The notes: generated by a model from the sequence alone, not told the origin. Counted from the first letter of the stretch, positions 17,026 to 27,072 are shown. The stretch: 64,000 nt of DNA from Kribbella rubisoli (GCF_004217145.1 NZ_SHKR01000018.1:124001-188000), one strand, 5' to 3'. Numbers and translations: made by a program.

Positions 17026-17835
17026 ATGCTCGGGAATCGGTCAGCTGTGGGTGCGATCGCGCTGATGGCCTTCGTCGCAGGATGCGGCGGGCCCAAGGCT
17101 GCGAGTGATGACGCGGTGGAGAGCACACCGACACCTGCGCCGGCAGCCACTCCAACAACCACTCCAACAACCACACCGTCAGCAGTGCTGGAAAAGCCGA
17201 CCATCCCCGTTCCCTCGACGCCGCCGGCGAGCAGTATTGCCGGCCTCTCGGCGGCCACGATCCTCACCAAGACGCAGGCTGCCGCGAAGGCTGCCACCAG
17301 CGTCCGGATGAAGGGTGCCGTGTCCGACGGCAAGGAGCGGATGGTCCTCGACGTGCGGGTCACCAAGAACGGTGGCCAGGGGTCGATCACCACGAGCGAC
17401 GGTGGTATGTCGGTGATGGTGATCGGCAAGACGGCGTACCTGAAGATGAGCAACAAGTTCTGGCAGACGCAGACCAAGTCCAAGGCCGAGGCGGACGCCA
17501 TCGTCGGGCTGATCGACGGCCGGTGGATCCGGACGACGATGAGCGACAAGGACCTCGGCAACTTCGCGCTGTTCGCCAGCAAGGCCGAGTTCTTCGACAC
17601 GCTGTTCGAGCCCAGCGGCTCGCTCAAGAAGACCGCACCCAGGACCGTCGACGGTGTCCCGTCGGTCGGCCTCGGGGACGGCGACGGCACGCTGTGGGTC
17701 GACACCGCCACCGCGCGCCCGGTCCGGCTCGAGTCCGGCGCCGACGCGCTGAGCTTCAGCGAGTACAACAAGGTCACAACGCCGAAGGCCCCTCCGGCGA
17801 ATCAGGTGATCGACGGAAAGGCCCTCGGAATGTGA
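17026..17835 (+). CDS. Secreted lipoprotein, LppX/LprG-like
   Basis: 269 residues with a lipoprotein signal (hydrophobic VGAIALMAFVAGC, Cys near residue 20) and a Thr/Pro-rich linker (residues about 35-70, PTTTPTTTP). The mature domain (LSAATILTKTQAAAKAATSVRMKGAVSDGKERMVLDVRVTKNGGQGSI) has the look of LppX/LprA/LprG-type or DUF6612 lipoproteins, which form a half-barrel with a hydrophobic pocket. Strong GGGGGGAGAG ribosome-binding site. It sits tail-to-tail with yebC, 16 bases away. Ligand unknown. Confidence 0.75.
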   Translation: MLGNRSAVGAIALMAFVAGCGGPKAASDDAVESTPTPAPAATPTTTPTTTPSAVLEKPTIPVPSTPPASSIAGLSAATILTKTQAAAKAATSVRMKGAVSDGKERMVLDVRVTKNGGQGSITTSDGGMSVMVIGKTAYLKMSNKFWQTQTKSKAEADAIVGLIDGRWIRTTMSDKDLGNFALFASKAEFFDTLFEPSGSLKKTAPRTVDGVPSVGLGDGDGTLWVDTATARPVRLESGADALSFSEYNKVTTPKAPPANQVIDGKALGM

Positions 17836-17851
17836 GCTCTGCCTGCGCGGG

Positions 17852-18613
17852 TCAGCCGACCTCGGCCATGATCTCGTCGGACACGTCGAAGTTCGCGTAG
17901 ACGTTCTGTACGTCGTCGCTGTCCTCGAGCGCGTCGATCAGGCGGAAGATCTTGGCGGCGCCGTCGGCGTCGAGCTCGACCGTCATCGACGGGACGAACT
18001 GGACGTCGGCGGAGTCGTAGTCGATCCCCGCGTCCTGCAGCGCCGTCCGGGCCGCGACCAGGTCCGTCGCCTCGGTGACGACCTCCCAGGACTCGCCGAG
18101 GTCGTTGACCTCGTCGGCGCCGGCCTCGAGCACGGCCTCCATCACGTCGTCCTCGGACAGCGACTTCCCGTCCTGCTCCTTGGCGACGACGATGACGCCC
18201 TTGCGGTTGAACAGGTACGCGACCGAGTTCGGGTCGGCGAGCGAGCCGCCGTTGCGCGTCATCGCCGTCCGGACGTCCGCGGCGGCCCGGTTCCGGTTAT
18301 CGGTCAGACACTCGACCAGCATCGCCACGCCGTTCGGGCCGTAGCCCTCGTACATGATCGTCTGGTACTCCGCGCCGCCCGCTTCCGCACCGGATCCGCG
18401 CTTGACCGCGCGGTCGATGTTGTCGTTCGGGACCGAGGTCTTCTTCGCCTTCTGGATGGCGTCGTACAGGGTCGGGTTCCCGCCGGGGTCACCGCCGCCC
18501 ATCCGGGCGGCCACCTCGATGTTCTTGATCAGCTTCGCGAAGAGCTTGCCGCGCCTCGCGTCGATGACGGCCTTCTTGTGCTTCGTGGTGGCCCACTTGG
18601 AGTGGCCTGACAT
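17852..18613 (-). CDS. yebC: YebC/PmpR-family transcription/translation factor
   Basis: 253 residues with the invariant N-terminus [43 protein letters not shown] and the acidic C-terminal domain ([11 protein letters not shown]...[20 protein letters not shown]). YebC proteins are conserved regulators; recent work on the family links some to ribosome rescue at proline tracts. It lies 33 bases downstream of pdxT on the same strand. In most actinobacteria the next gene would be ruvC; here ruvC is 13.7 kb away. Confidence 0.95.
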   Translation of the reverse strand: MSGHSKWATTKHKKAVIDARRGKLFAKLIKNIEVAARMGGGDPGGNPTLYDAIQKAKKTSVPNDNIDRAVKRGSGAEAGGAEYQTIMYEGYGPNGVAMLVECLTDNRNRAAADVRTAMTRNGGSLADPNSVAYLFNRKGVIVVAKEQDGKSLSEDDVMEAVLEAGADEVNDLGESWEVVTEATDLVAARTALQDAGIDYDSADVQFVPSMTVELDADGAAKIFRLIDALEDSDDVQNVYANFDVSDEIMAEVG

Positions 18614-18646
18614 GGCGAAACCAACCCTTCTACCTACAACAACGAC

Positions 18647-19240
18647 TCAGTGGGCCCGGACCAGCTCGGCGAAGTAGCCGTGCAGCCGCGCGTCCCCGGT
18701 CATCTCCGGATGGAACGACGTGGCGAGCAGCCGGTCGTGGCGGACCGCGACGATCCTACCTGTGGCAGGGCCCGACCTCACCGTCGAGAGTACCTCTACG
18801 TCCGGTCCGACCCGCTCCACCCACGGTGCCCGGATGAACACGGCGTGGTACGGCGCGTCAAAAGCGGTGAACTCGAGATCAGCCTCGAACGAGTCGACCT
18901 GCCGGCCGAACGCGTTCCGGCGTACCGTCACGTCGAGTCCGCCGAGGGTCTCCTGGTCGGCGGTCCCGCCGGTGATCTGGTCGGCCAGCATGATCATCCC
19001 GGCGCAGGTGCCGAACACCGGCATCCCGTCCGCGATCCGCTTCTGCAGCGGCTCGAACAGCTCGAACGTCCGCGCCAGCTTGTACATGGTGGTCGACTCG
19101 CCGCCGGGCAGCACCAGCGCGTCGACCTGCTCCAGCTCGGACGGACGCCGTACTGGCCGCGCCTCGACGCCGACCTCGGTCAGCATTGCCAGGTGCTCAC
19201 GGACATTGCCCTGGAGGGCGAAGACGCCGATGACTGTCAT
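18647..19240 (-). CDS. pdxT: Pyridoxal 5'-phosphate synthase glutaminase subunit PdxT
   Basis: 197 residues. PdxT hydrolyses glutamine and channels ammonia to PdxS, which builds PLP. Visible: N-terminal [20 protein letters not shown], oxyanion/substrate loop LPGGEST (45-51), catalytic Cys79 in [11 protein letters not shown] and the His-Glu pair in [10 protein letters not shown] near the C-terminus. Its ATG overlaps the stop of the DUF6891 gene by 4 bases, so translation is coupled to that protein rather than to pdxS, which lies 6.9 kb upstream. Confidence 0.96.
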   Translation of the reverse strand: MTVIGVFALQGNVREHLAMLTEVGVEARPVRRPSELEQVDALVLPGGESTTMYKLARTFELFEPLQKRIADGMPVFGTCAGMIMLADQITGGTADQETLGGLDVTVRRNAFGRQVDSFEADLEFTAFDAPYHAVFIRAPWVERVGPDVEVLSTVRSGPATGRIVAVRHDRLLATSFHPEMTGDARLHGYFAELVRAH

Positions 19241-19803
19241 AGCGTCACCCTCCGTTGCCAGTTGAGAGTGACCTCGATCCGGCCCTCGTCGAAGACGGCG
19301 GGGAGGTCGTTGCGGTGCAGGAGCTCCAGCACGTCCTCCAGCAGCGGCTCCCCGGGAGCCACGTTGGCGGTGTCGGGGTGCCAGAGCTTGAGCTCGAGCA
19401 TGCCGAAGTCGACCGCGTGCCACACGTCGGTGTCGGTGAAGAACACCAGGCCCTGCGGACCTTCTGCGGCCTCCAGCACCGCCCGGGCTTCGTGGTGGTC
19501 CGACGTGTACCGGACCACCACCACGCCCAGCGCTTCGAGCTCCGCGAGTACGCCGTCGAGCCTGTCCGTGTCGGTGCTCTCCGGCCAGGTCGCGGCGTCG
19601 GCGTTGAGGTCCATCACCGCCTCACCGATCAGCAGCGGGACCAAGGCGGCCGGATCCATCGACGGTGCGTCCTCGCGGACCGCCTCCGTCAGGGCAGCCG
19701 TGATGGCGGCGTGGTCGGCGTACCCGGACCGCACCAGGACGCGGGCGAGGCCACGCAGCTCCCGGGCGGTCCGTTCGTCCACCGACTGCAAGTTGCTTGT
19801 CAC
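19237..19803 (-). CDS. DUF6891 domain protein
   Basis: 188 residues, GTG start. Recognisable pieces are [29 protein letters not shown] and, towards the middle, [25 protein letters not shown] followed by [25 protein letters not shown], as in the small DUF6891 family of actinobacteria. Soluble, acidic, no signal peptide. Function unknown. It sits 21 bases after the sugar permease operon and overlaps pdxT by 4 bases, so it probably belongs to a transcript running from the transporter into pdxT-yebC. Confidence 0.65.
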   Translation of the reverse strand: MTSNLQSVDERTARELRGLARVLVRSGYADHAAITAALTEAVREDAPSMDPAALVPLLIGEAVMDLNADAATWPESTDTDRLDGVLAELEALGVVVVRYTSDHHEARAVLEAAEGPQGLVFFTDTDVWHAVDFGMLELKLWHPDTANVAPGEPLLEDVLELLHRNDLPAVFDEGRIEVTLNWQRRVTL

Positions 19804-19824
19804 TGCTCAAGGGTAGTTCAGGCG

Positions 19825-20718
19825 CTACTTCACGCCTCCGGCGGTGACCGAGACCTGCAGCTGACGCTGGAAGATGATGTAAACGACCAGCACCGGCGCC
19901 ACCGTGATCACCACGGCCGCGAACAGTGCACCGAAGTCGACCGCATAGCCGGCCTGCGACGCGAACGACGCCATGCCCTGCGAGAGCACGTAGTTCTTCG
20001 AGTCGGTGTTCAGCGCGACGGGGAGCAGGAACTGGTTCCACAACCCGAGGAAGTTGAAGATGGCGACCGACGCCATCCCCGGCCTTGCCATCGGCAGCAT
20101 CACCGAGAAGAACGTGCGCCACTCGCCGGCCCCGTCGATCTGCGCCGCCTCGTAGATCTCGCCCGGCAGCGCCTTGAAGAAGGAGTGCAGGAAGAAGACG
20201 GTGAACGGCAGCGCGAACGCGACGTAGGTGACGATCAGCCCAGGCAGGGTGTTGAGTAGGCCGAAGTTCTTCAGCGTGAAGAACAGCGGCACGATCGCCA
20301 GGAAGACCGGGAACGTCAGTCCGGCCAGCATCGAGTAGTAGATCAGCCGGTTGCCGGGGAACGTGAACCTGGCCAGCACGTACGCACACATGGCGCCGAG
20401 GATCATCACCAGCACCAGAGCGCAGCCCACGACGATCACGGTGTTCGCGAAGTAGCGACCGATGCCGGCCGTCGTCCAGGCGTTGGCGTAGTTCTCGAAC
20501 CGCAGCTTGTGCGGCAGCGTCAGCGGGTTGCCCAGGACCTCCTGCGTCGACTTGAACGAGGACAGCAGCGTCCACAGCAACGGCACGATCACCAGCAGCG
20601 ACCACAGGATCAGCGCGATGTGGGCGGTCGTGGCGACGCCCCTGCCCTCACGGGACCCAGGGTGGGGTGCGCGGGAATCGGCGACCAGGTCGGCCCGGTC
20701 GGCGGTAGTGGTTGTCAT
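19825..20718 (-). CDS. Sugar ABC permease, MalG type (NgcG-like)
   Basis: 297 residues with six membrane segments and the EAA loop YEAAQIDGAGEWRTFFSVMLPMARPG (about residues 192-217). The N-terminal 30 residues are hydrophilic and precede the first helix (HIALILWSLLVIVPLLWTLLSSFKS). Third gene of a CUT1 importer, overlapping the preceding permease by 4 bases. Specificity is inferred from the binding protein: N-acetylglucosamine, chitobiose or a related sugar. No ATPase gene is linked. Confidence 0.88.
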   Translation of the reverse strand: MTTTTADRADLVADSRAPHPGSREGRGVATTAHIALILWSLLVIVPLLWTLLSSFKSTQEVLGNPLTLPHKLRFENYANAWTTAGIGRYFANTVIVVGCALVLVMILGAMCAYVLARFTFPGNRLIYYSMLAGLTFPVFLAIVPLFFTLKNFGLLNTLPGLIVTYVAFALPFTVFFLHSFFKALPGEIYEAAQIDGAGEWRTFFSVMLPMARPGMASVAIFNFLGLWNQFLLPVALNTDSKNYVLSQGMASFASQAGYAVDFGALFAAVVITVAPVLVVYIIFQRQLQVSVTAGGVK

Positions 20719-21710
20719 CGTCGTACCTTCCGCTCACGTCCGCCGGTCAGGGCGTTCACGACGAAGACCAGGAGCGCGAACAGCATCGTCACCGCGGCCA
20801 GGACCACGCCCATCGCGGTCGAGTAACCGAACTGCCCCTTGGTGAAGGCAGTGGTGAACAACTGCTGGGGCATGACCAGGGTCGAGTTCTGCGGCCCGCC
20901 GCCGGGGTTCAGCGCCTGCATGTAGACGAAGGCGTCGAGAGCGGCGATACCGAGGTAGATGTAGGCCGTCTGCACGTTGTCCCGGATCAGCGGCACCGTG
21001 ATGGACAGCGCCGTACGGAACCGGCCGGCGCCGTCGATGCGGGCCGCCTCGAACACCTCGGGGTCGATCCCCCGGATGGCGGCGATGAACAGCACCATGT
21101 AGAAGCCGACGAAGCCCCAGATCATCACGAACATCGAGGCAGGCATCGCGGTCCGCGCGTCACCGAGCCAGGCATAGTTCTCGAACTGGTGCAGCCCGAT
21201 CTTCGACAGTACGGCGTCCAGGATGCCCGAGCCCGGCGTGAACACCTGGGCCCAGATCAGGCCGATCACGATCGCGGGGATCACGTACGGGAAGAACGAG
21301 ACGATCCGGTAGTAGCCGGAATTGCGCAGCCCGCGAACGGTCCCGGTGCCCGAACCGCCGATCGTCACCAGCGTGGCCAGTGTCAGCGCCAGCACGATCG
21401 TCACGATCGGCACGACGATCGCGAGCTCGATGTTGTTGCGGACGGCCTTCAGGAAGATGTCGTCGTGGAACAGCTTGACGTAGTTGTCGAAGCCGATGAA
21501 GTTCTGCCCCGCGCTGAAACCGGACCAGTCGGTCAGCGAGTAGTACAGCGCCTGCACGAACGGCGAGACCACGAAGACCACGAACACCGCCAGCGGCAGG
21601 CCGAGGAACACGACCATGAAGCTGATGCGGTCGAAAGTCAGCGGCCGGCGGCGCCGGGTGGCGGACCGCTTGGGTCCGCCTCCCGGCACAGCCTCTTGCG
21701 TCGTGGTCAC
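20715..21710 (-). CDS. Sugar ABC permease, MalF type (NgcF-like)
   Basis: 331 residues, GTG start overlapping the binding-protein stop (GTGA). Six membrane segments with the EAA loop FEAARIDGAGRFRTALSITVPLIRD (about residues 217-241). A basic N-terminus (KRSATRRRRP) precedes the first helix. Typical middle component of an NgcEFG-type importer. Confidence 0.88.
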   Translation of the reverse strand: MTTTQEAVPGGGPKRSATRRRRPLTFDRISFMVVFLGLPLAVFVVFVVSPFVQALYYSLTDWSGFSAGQNFIGFDNYVKLFHDDIFLKAVRNNIELAIVVPIVTIVLALTLATLVTIGGSGTGTVRGLRNSGYYRIVSFFPYVIPAIVIGLIWAQVFTPGSGILDAVLSKIGLHQFENYAWLGDARTAMPASMFVMIWGFVGFYMVLFIAAIRGIDPEVFEAARIDGAGRFRTALSITVPLIRDNVQTAYIYLGIAALDAFVYMQALNPGGGPQNSTLVMPQQLFTTAFTKGQFGYSTAMGVVLAAVTMLFALLVFVVNALTGGRERKVRR

Positions 21711-23119
21711 TTGGTGACCGGGATCTTCTTGACGGAGCTGTCGTTGCGCACCTTGTCGGTGATCTGCTGCAGGCCCTTGGTCAGGCCCGCCGCGTCCAGC
21801 TGGCCGGACAGGAACGAGTTCCAGACCACCAGCTGGTCGGTGTTCATGCCGTACAGGCCGAACACCTGGTAGTCGAAGACGTTCGTGCCGGCGGCGTCCA
21901 GCATCGCGGTCTGCGACTGCAGCGCGGTCGAACCGAAACCGTCGGCGGGCACCAGGCCCTTGACGATCGTCGGCGCGAGCCGGGTCTTGGCGAAGTTGGT
22001 CGCCGCGTCCTTGGACAGCATGGCCCGCAGCAACTCCTTGCCGCCGGCGGCGTTCTTGCCCTTGGCCGGGACGATGAACGGCTCACCGGCCGCCGAGCGC
22101 AGCGACTCGTACGGGAGCTTCGGGCTCTCGGTCAGGGTCGGCTCCGGGACGCCCTTCATGTCGAAGCCCGACTTGGTGGCCTTCTTCATCTCGTTCTCGA
22201 TCCACGAGCCCGAGGGGTAGAGGATGGCCTGCTGGTCGTTGCTCCACTTCGCCTGCGCGGCGGTGAACTGCGTACCGGCGCCGCCGGGCACGAAGTACCC
22301 GTTCTTGACCATGGTCTCCATGGCCTTGAAGATGCCCTGGAACTGCGGCATCGACCAGCAGTTCTCCTTGAGGTTCTCCAGCGCCAGCCGGACCTCGTCG
22401 CCACCCTCCTTGATGGCGCCGTCGACGGCCATCGTGTGGTAGTAGGTGGCGGCTTCCTTGCCCCAGACGAACAGGTACTTGCCCTTGGCCTTGGCCTTGG
22501 CGCCGAGGTCGAGCAGGCCGTCGTACGTCTTCGGCGGCTCCCAGCCGTTCGCCTTGAACAGGCTGTCGGAGTACCAGATGCCGTACAACGTCAGCACGTA
22601 GTTCATCGCGACGAACTTGCCGTCGAAGGTACCGGGGTTCTTGGCGCCCGGGTACAGGGTGTCGGCGATCTTCGTGCCCTCGTAGTTGTTGGCCTCGAAG
22701 ACATCGTCGAGCGTCGCCAGCTGGTCCAGGATCGTGTTGAAGCCGATCTGGTTCGCGCCGGAGTTGTCGATCAGGTCCGGCGGGTTGCCGCCGACGAAGC
22801 GCGGCTGCAGCTGCTGGGCGATCTGGGTGGACGGGGAGACCTTGAACGTCGAGCCCGCCTGCTTCTTCTGCGCGATGTCGGCCGCGAACTGCACGTAGTC
22901 GTAGCCGTACCCGCCGTTGAAGATCACCGCGTCGACACTGGACTTGTCCGCCATACCGAACGGGTTGTCCGAGCTCTTGGCCCCGCCCTGCTGCGAGCTG
23001 TTGTTGTCGCTGCCACTACCGGCGCAGCTGGCGAGCACGCCACTGAGGGGAAGCACCGCGGCGGCCGCCAGGCTCCCCCGCAGGAGACTCCGTCGCCCGA
23101 TCTTGCTGGTCTCGCTCAT
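21707..23119 (-). CDS. ngcE: NgcE-type N-acetylglucosamine/chitobiose-binding protein
   Basis: 470 residues. The start is set at MSETSKIGRRSLLRGS because the twin-arginine-like signal (RRSLLRG) is followed by a hydrophobic core and a lipobox (VLASC, Cys near residue 32); upstream in-frame codons are out of character. Phrases such as GYGYDYVQFAADIAQKK, DLIDNSGANQIGFNTILDQLATLDDV and KSGFDMKGVPEPTLT are shared with Streptomyces NgcE, which binds N-acetylglucosamine and chitobiose. First gene of a three-gene importer. A promoter with a palindromic spacer lies about 180 bases upstream. Sugar specificity is inferred from resemblance. Confidence 0.85.
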   Translation of the reverse strand: MSETSKIGRRSLLRGSLAAAAVLPLSGVLASCAGSGSDNNSSQQGGAKSSDNPFGMADKSSVDAVIFNGGYGYDYVQFAADIAQKKQAGSTFKVSPSTQIAQQLQPRFVGGNPPDLIDNSGANQIGFNTILDQLATLDDVFEANNYEGTKIADTLYPGAKNPGTFDGKFVAMNYVLTLYGIWYSDSLFKANGWEPPKTYDGLLDLGAKAKAKGKYLFVWGKEAATYYHTMAVDGAIKEGGDEVRLALENLKENCWSMPQFQGIFKAMETMVKNGYFVPGGAGTQFTAAQAKWSNDQQAILYPSGSWIENEMKKATKSGFDMKGVPEPTLTESPKLPYESLRSAAGEPFIVPAKGKNAAGGKELLRAMLSKDAATNFAKTRLAPTIVKGLVPADGFGSTALQSQTAMLDAAGTNVFDYQVFGLYGMNTDQLVVWNSFLSGQLDAAGLTKGLQQITDKVRNDSSVKKIPVTK

Positions 23120-23297
23120 TTGGTCCTGCCTCTTCTCGCTAGATTCCCGACGGTGCTGATCACACCTGCCCCTTGTGGTGAACATCCCCCCGGCCCGTGG
23201 CCGGTCAGCGCTCGTCGCTGCTGACTGCCCACGGTCCAGCCGCACGATAATGGCGGCAGGGCGCACTCCGACGTGCTACCGCCCGAAGTGATTACGC

Positions 23298-23327
23298 ATT
23301 GTCTTTGCCAAAGTCGTTCGGCGTCAA
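23298..23327 (-). promoter_or_regulatory. Promoter and operator candidate of the NgcE-type operon
   Basis: On the minus strand, -35 TTGACG (23327-23322), 18-base spacer, -10 GACAAT (23303-23298). The spacer contains the palindrome CTTTGCCAAAG (23303-23313), a possible repressor site. No DasR (dre) consensus was found. The rest of 23120-23522 is a long leader plus the end of the hrpB transcript, with a weak dyad CACAA/TTGTG at 23467-23488; no gene was seen. Confidence 0.45.
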
Positions 23328-23522
23328 GCCTCACGACGGCGGGTCCCAGACCCGGCAAATGACGGCCGGCCACCCCAGAACCCCTTGTGCAGCACACGTC
23401 CCCACGCTTGCCGTCCTTCACCGGGACCGCGACCGACGCGCCGGATCCGATCCCATTTCGTGACCTCACAACTTGTCCTTACATTGTGGGCCGCGGGCAA
23501 CTGAACACCGCGGTTATCCGCT

Positions 23523-26048
23523 TCACCGGCGAGGTTTCACACGCTTGGTGGGGATGGCGGTGAGGGGATCTTCCGGCCACGGATGGCGGGGGTAGCGGGC
23601 TCGCAAGTCGGCTCGGACCTGCGGATATCCCTGTTTCCAGAAGGACGCGAGATCGCTGGTGATAGCGACCGGACGTCGTGCGGGCGACAGGAGGTGCAGG
23701 ACGACCGGGACCCGACCGTCCGCGACGGCCGGCGTGGCGGTCCAGCCGAATACCTCCTGCAGCTTCACCGCGAGGACCGGCGGCTCGGCCCCGTCGTACG
23801 TGAGTCGCACCTCGGAGCCTGACGGGACCTGGAGCCGTTCCGGCGCGAGTTCGCCGAACCGGGTTGCTGCGGGCCATGGCAGCAGTCGCCGGAGCGCCGA
23901 GGCCACGTCGATGTGGGCAAGATCGCGCGAACCGCGCACCGAGGCGAGCTCGGAACCGAGCCATTCGTCGAGATCGGCCAGCAGTGCCGCATCGTCGACC
24001 GCGGGCCACGGAGCGCCGAGGTGGGCGTGGCAGAACGCGAGCCGTTCCCGCAAGGCGAGTGCGGGCTCCGACCAGCGCAGTACGGACAGACCGCTGCGCC
24101 GGATGCCGTCGCGGACGGCCGCTTGGACGAGCAGCGGGTCGGGTTTTGCCAGCGGTACGTCGTTGAGCACGATCGCACCGAACGCCTCGACGCGTCGCGT
24201 CACGATCCGGCCGTCGTCCCAGCGGATCTGGTCGGTGGTCGAGACGAGGTCGCCGGCGATGTCTCGCGCGGTCTGCTCGTCGATCGGCGCCGCGGAGCGA
24301 ATCCTGGCGTCGGCGCGACCGGGTGCCCGGTCGGCGACCGCGATCGCCAGCCAGGGAGTCGTCCGCAACGGCGATTGCGGATCCAGAGCAGCACCCGTAC
24401 CACCGGACATCTGGTACGTCGCGGAGTCGGCACCCCGGACCCGCGCAATCCGATCTGGATAAGCCAGTCCCACCACGATCCCGACCGCAAGATCATCCGG
24501 TACTGCGCCTGTCCGTGCGCCTGTCCCGGCGCCCGTCCCTGCGCCGGCCATCGCGTCCCGCCCGAGGCGCTTCGTCTCTTCTCGCCAGCGGGCCGTGGCG
24601 CCGCGGTCCTGGCCGCGGCGGAGGGCTCGCCAGCGGGCCGGCAGATCATCGCCGAAGTCGCGGCCGGAGTCGTCGGAGAGCATCGCGACGACCTCACGTG
24701 CCCGGTCGGCGCCGACCCTCGGCGTACCGTCCAGCAGCGCGCGAGCCAGTCGGGGATGCGCCCCGATCGCCTCCATCCGCCGTCCCCGCGCGGTGATCCG
24801 GCCGCCGTCGTCAACGGCATCGAGGCGGCGCAGCAACTCGGTCGCGGCAGTCATCGCCGGTGCGGGCGGCGCATCGAGCAAGGTCAGCCCGTCGCCGGCG
24901 GGTGCACCCCAGGCCGCGAGGTCGAGGGCGAAGGAGGCCAGATCGGCGATCGCGATCTCCGGCGCCGGATGGTCGTCGAGATGCGAGTGGTCGGTGGCAG
25001 ACCAGCACCGATAGACCCGGCCGGGCGCCTCCCGCCCGGCGCGACCCGCTCGCTGGTCGGCCGACGATTTCGAAACCCGGCAGGTGACCAACGCGCCGAG
25101 GCCACGGGACTGATCGGTCCGCGGCTCCCGGGCAAGACCCGAGTCGACCACGACCCTGACGCCGGGCACCGTCAGCGAACTCTCCGCGACCGACGTCGTG
25201 ACCACGATCCGCCGAATGTCGGCCGCCGCCAACGCACGGTCCTGTTCAGCCCTCGACTGGCGACCGAACAACGGCAGGACATTCTCGCCAACCAACCGGC
25301 GAGTCACACCGTTGATCTCGGCCTCCCCCGGCACGAACACGAGGATGTCGCCGTCGTTCTCGGTCAGCGCACGCCGTACGACGTCCGCGACGTGATCCAG
25401 CAATCGCGGGTCGACCCGGCCGCCGGGAAGCAGCGGTACGGCGACCGGCGGCGGGACCCACTCGACCGCCACGTCGTACAGAGCAGCGGACGCGGTGATC
25501 ACGGGAGCTGGACCGTCGGTGCCCAAGGCCCGGCCAAGCCTGGTCGTGTCAGGCGTGGCCGAGGTCGCGACGATCGCCAGGTCCTCCCGAAGATTCGCCC
25601 GGATGTCGACGCAGAACGCCAGCAGCAGATCGGCATCGAGGTGCCGCTCGTGGCACTCGTCGATCACGATCGCGGCCACACCGGGCAGCTCGGGGTTCTG
25701 CTGCAGACGCCGTACCAGGAGCCCTGTCGTCACGACCTCGACGCGGAGTCCCTTGCCGCCGCTGCGTTCACCACGCATCGCGTAGCCGATCCGCTGACCG
25801 AGCGGTTCGCCGACCAGCATCGCCAGCCGGGCCGCGGCCGCGCGGGTCGCCATCCGGCGCGGCTCGGCGACGATGATCGTGCCCTCGAGCGCATCGGCCA
25901 GCGCAAGCGGTAACAGCGACGTCTTCCCCGATCCCGGCGGCGCGACCAGCACCGCCGTACCGCGCGAACGCGCCGCATCGACCACGGCAGTCAGAACCGC
26001 CCGCACCGGCAGATCCGCTCCGGGTACGGACGGTTCAGGCAACAACAC
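23523..26048 (-). CDS. hrpB: ATP-dependent helicase HrpB
   Basis: 841 residues, GTG start, normal length. A DExH/RHA-type helicase with Walker A APPGSGKTSLLPL (about residues 37-49), Walker B/DECH box VIDECHERHLDADLL, motif III ATSATPD, motif V VVTTSVAESSLTVPGVRVVVDSG and motif VI SSADQRAGRAGREAPGRVYR. The C-terminal HrpB-specific region follows (PWPEDPLTAIPTKRVKPR). RNA helicase whose physiological role is poorly defined. It stands between pdxS and the sugar importer on the same strand, 44 bases after pdxS. Confidence 0.93.
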   Translation of the reverse strand: MLLPEPSVPGADLPVRAVLTAVVDAARSRGTAVLVAPPGSGKTSLLPLALADALEGTIIVAEPRRMATRAAAARLAMLVGEPLGQRIGYAMRGERSGGKGLRVEVVTTGLLVRRLQQNPELPGVAAIVIDECHERHLDADLLLAFCVDIRANLREDLAIVATSATPDTTRLGRALGTDGPAPVITASAALYDVAVEWVPPPVAVPLLPGGRVDPRLLDHVADVVRRALTENDGDILVFVPGEAEINGVTRRLVGENVLPLFGRQSRAEQDRALAAADIRRIVVTTSVAESSLTVPGVRVVVDSGLAREPRTDQSRGLGALVTCRVSKSSADQRAGRAGREAPGRVYRCWSATDHSHLDDHPAPEIAIADLASFALDLAAWGAPAGDGLTLLDAPPAPAMTAATELLRRLDAVDDGGRITARGRRMEAIGAHPRLARALLDGTPRVGADRAREVVAMLSDDSGRDFGDDLPARWRALRRGQDRGATARWREETKRLGRDAMAGAGTGAGTGARTGAVPDDLAVGIVVGLAYPDRIARVRGADSATYQMSGGTGAALDPQSPLRTTPWLAIAVADRAPGRADARIRSAAPIDEQTARDIAGDLVSTTDQIRWDDGRIVTRRVEAFGAIVLNDVPLAKPDPLLVQAAVRDGIRRSGLSVLRWSEPALALRERLAFCHAHLGAPWPAVDDAALLADLDEWLGSELASVRGSRDLAHIDVASALRRLLPWPAATRFGELAPERLQVPSGSEVRLTYDGAEPPVLAVKLQEVFGWTATPAVADGRVPVVLHLLSPARRPVAITSDLASFWKQGYPQVRADLRARYPRHPWPEDPLTAIPTKRVKPRR

Positions 26049-26092
26049 ACCCCGACGCTAGCCGACCAGCGGCCGGCGCCGGGCCAGACCTG

Positions 26093-26986
26093 CTACCAAC
26101 CGCGCTCGGCGAGGCGGTGGGGCTGGGGGATCTCGTCGACGTTGATGCCGACCATGGCCTCGCCCAGGCCGCGGGAGACCTTGGCGATAACGTCGGGGTC
26201 GTCGTGGAACGTGGTGGCCTTGACGATCGCCTCGGCGCGCTGGGCCGGGTTGCCGGACTTGAAGATGCCGGAGCCGACGAACACGCCCTCGGCGCCGAGC
26301 TGCATCATCATCGCGGCGTCGGCCGGGGTGGCGATACCGCCGGCGGTGAACAGCACGACGGGGAGCTTGCCGAGCGCGGCGACCTCCTTGACCAGCTCGT
26401 ACGGCGCCTGCAGTTCCTTCGCCGCGACGTACAGCTCGTCCTCGGGGAGGTTCTGCAGCTTGCGGATCTCCTGGCGGATCTGGCGCATGTGGGTGGTCGC
26501 GTTGGACACGTCACCGGTGCCGGCCTCGCCCTTGGAGCGGATCATCGCCGCGCCCTCGGTGATCCGGCGCAGCGCCTCGCCCAGGTTGGTCGCACCGCAG
26601 ACGAAGGGAACGGTGAAGTTCCACTTGTCGATGTGGTTCGCGTAGTCGGCCGGGGTGAGCACCTCGGACTCGTCGATGTAGTCGACACCGAGGCTCTGCA
26701 GCACCTGCGCCTCGACGAAGTGACCGATCCGGGCCTTGGCCATCACCGGGATCGAGACCGCGCCGATGATCGAGTCGATCATGTCCGGGTCGCTCATCCG
26801 GGACACGCCGCCCTGCGCGCGGATGTCGGCCGGGACCCGCTCGAGCGCCATCACCGCGACCGCACCGGCGTCCTCGGCGATCTTGGCCTGCTCGGCGGTG
26901 ACGACGTCCATGATCACGCCGCCCTTGAGCATCTCTGCCATACCGCGCTTCACCTTGGCGGTACCGGTCTGGTTCTCCTGGGTCAC
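26093..26986 (-). CDS. pdxS: Pyridoxal 5'-phosphate synthase subunit PdxS
   Basis: 297 residues. PdxS condenses ribose 5-phosphate, glyceraldehyde 3-phosphate and ammonia into PLP. The GTG start at 26986 is chosen because AGGAGG sits 6 bases upstream. The (beta/alpha)8 barrel is complete: [22 protein letters not shown], Schiff-base Lys84 in [25 protein letters not shown] and the phosphate loop [11 protein letters not shown]. It follows a MocR/PdxR-type regulator on the same strand. Its partner pdxT is not adjacent. Confidence 0.97.
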   Translation of the reverse strand: MTQENQTGTAKVKRGMAEMLKGGVIMDVVTAEQAKIAEDAGAVAVMALERVPADIRAQGGVSRMSDPDMIDSIIGAVSIPVMAKARIGHFVEAQVLQSLGVDYIDESEVLTPADYANHIDKWNFTVPFVCGATNLGEALRRITEGAAMIRSKGEAGTGDVSNATTHMRQIRQEIRKLQNLPEDELYVAAKELQAPYELVKEVAALGKLPVVLFTAGGIATPADAAMMMQLGAEGVFVGSGIFKSGNPAQRAEAIVKATTFHDDPDVIAKVSRGLGEAMVGINVDEIPQPHRLAERGW

Positions 26987-27042
26987 TGCTTCCTCCTGGT
27001 CGTGGGGCTCCACTCCAGATTAGGAGGCGTCGGGCAGCTATC

Positions 27043-27072
27043 CTCAGTCCACCTCAGATCAAGTGGACTGAG
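27043..27072. promoter_or_regulatory. Inverted repeat upstream of pdxS, probable PdxR-type operator
   Basis: CTCAGTCCAC (27043-27052) and GTGGACTGAG (27063-27072) form a perfect 10-bp inverted repeat around a 10-base spacer, overlapping the regulator stop codon. AGTCCAC recurs at 28416-28422 in the regulator's own promoter. On the minus strand a possible -35 TTGATC lies in the spacer with TAGCTG 16 bases on. It could also act as a terminator for the regulator gene; the third copy favours an operator. Confidence 0.55.

Noticed and set aside
23120-23522. Possible DasR (dre) site or small gene before ngcE
   Set aside because: No match to the dre consensus and no coding frame; only a promoter with a different palindrome is visible.
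23913-25913. Plus-strand open frame of 666 codons
   Set aside because: Antisense shadow of hrpB, whose helicase motifs are complete on the minus strand.
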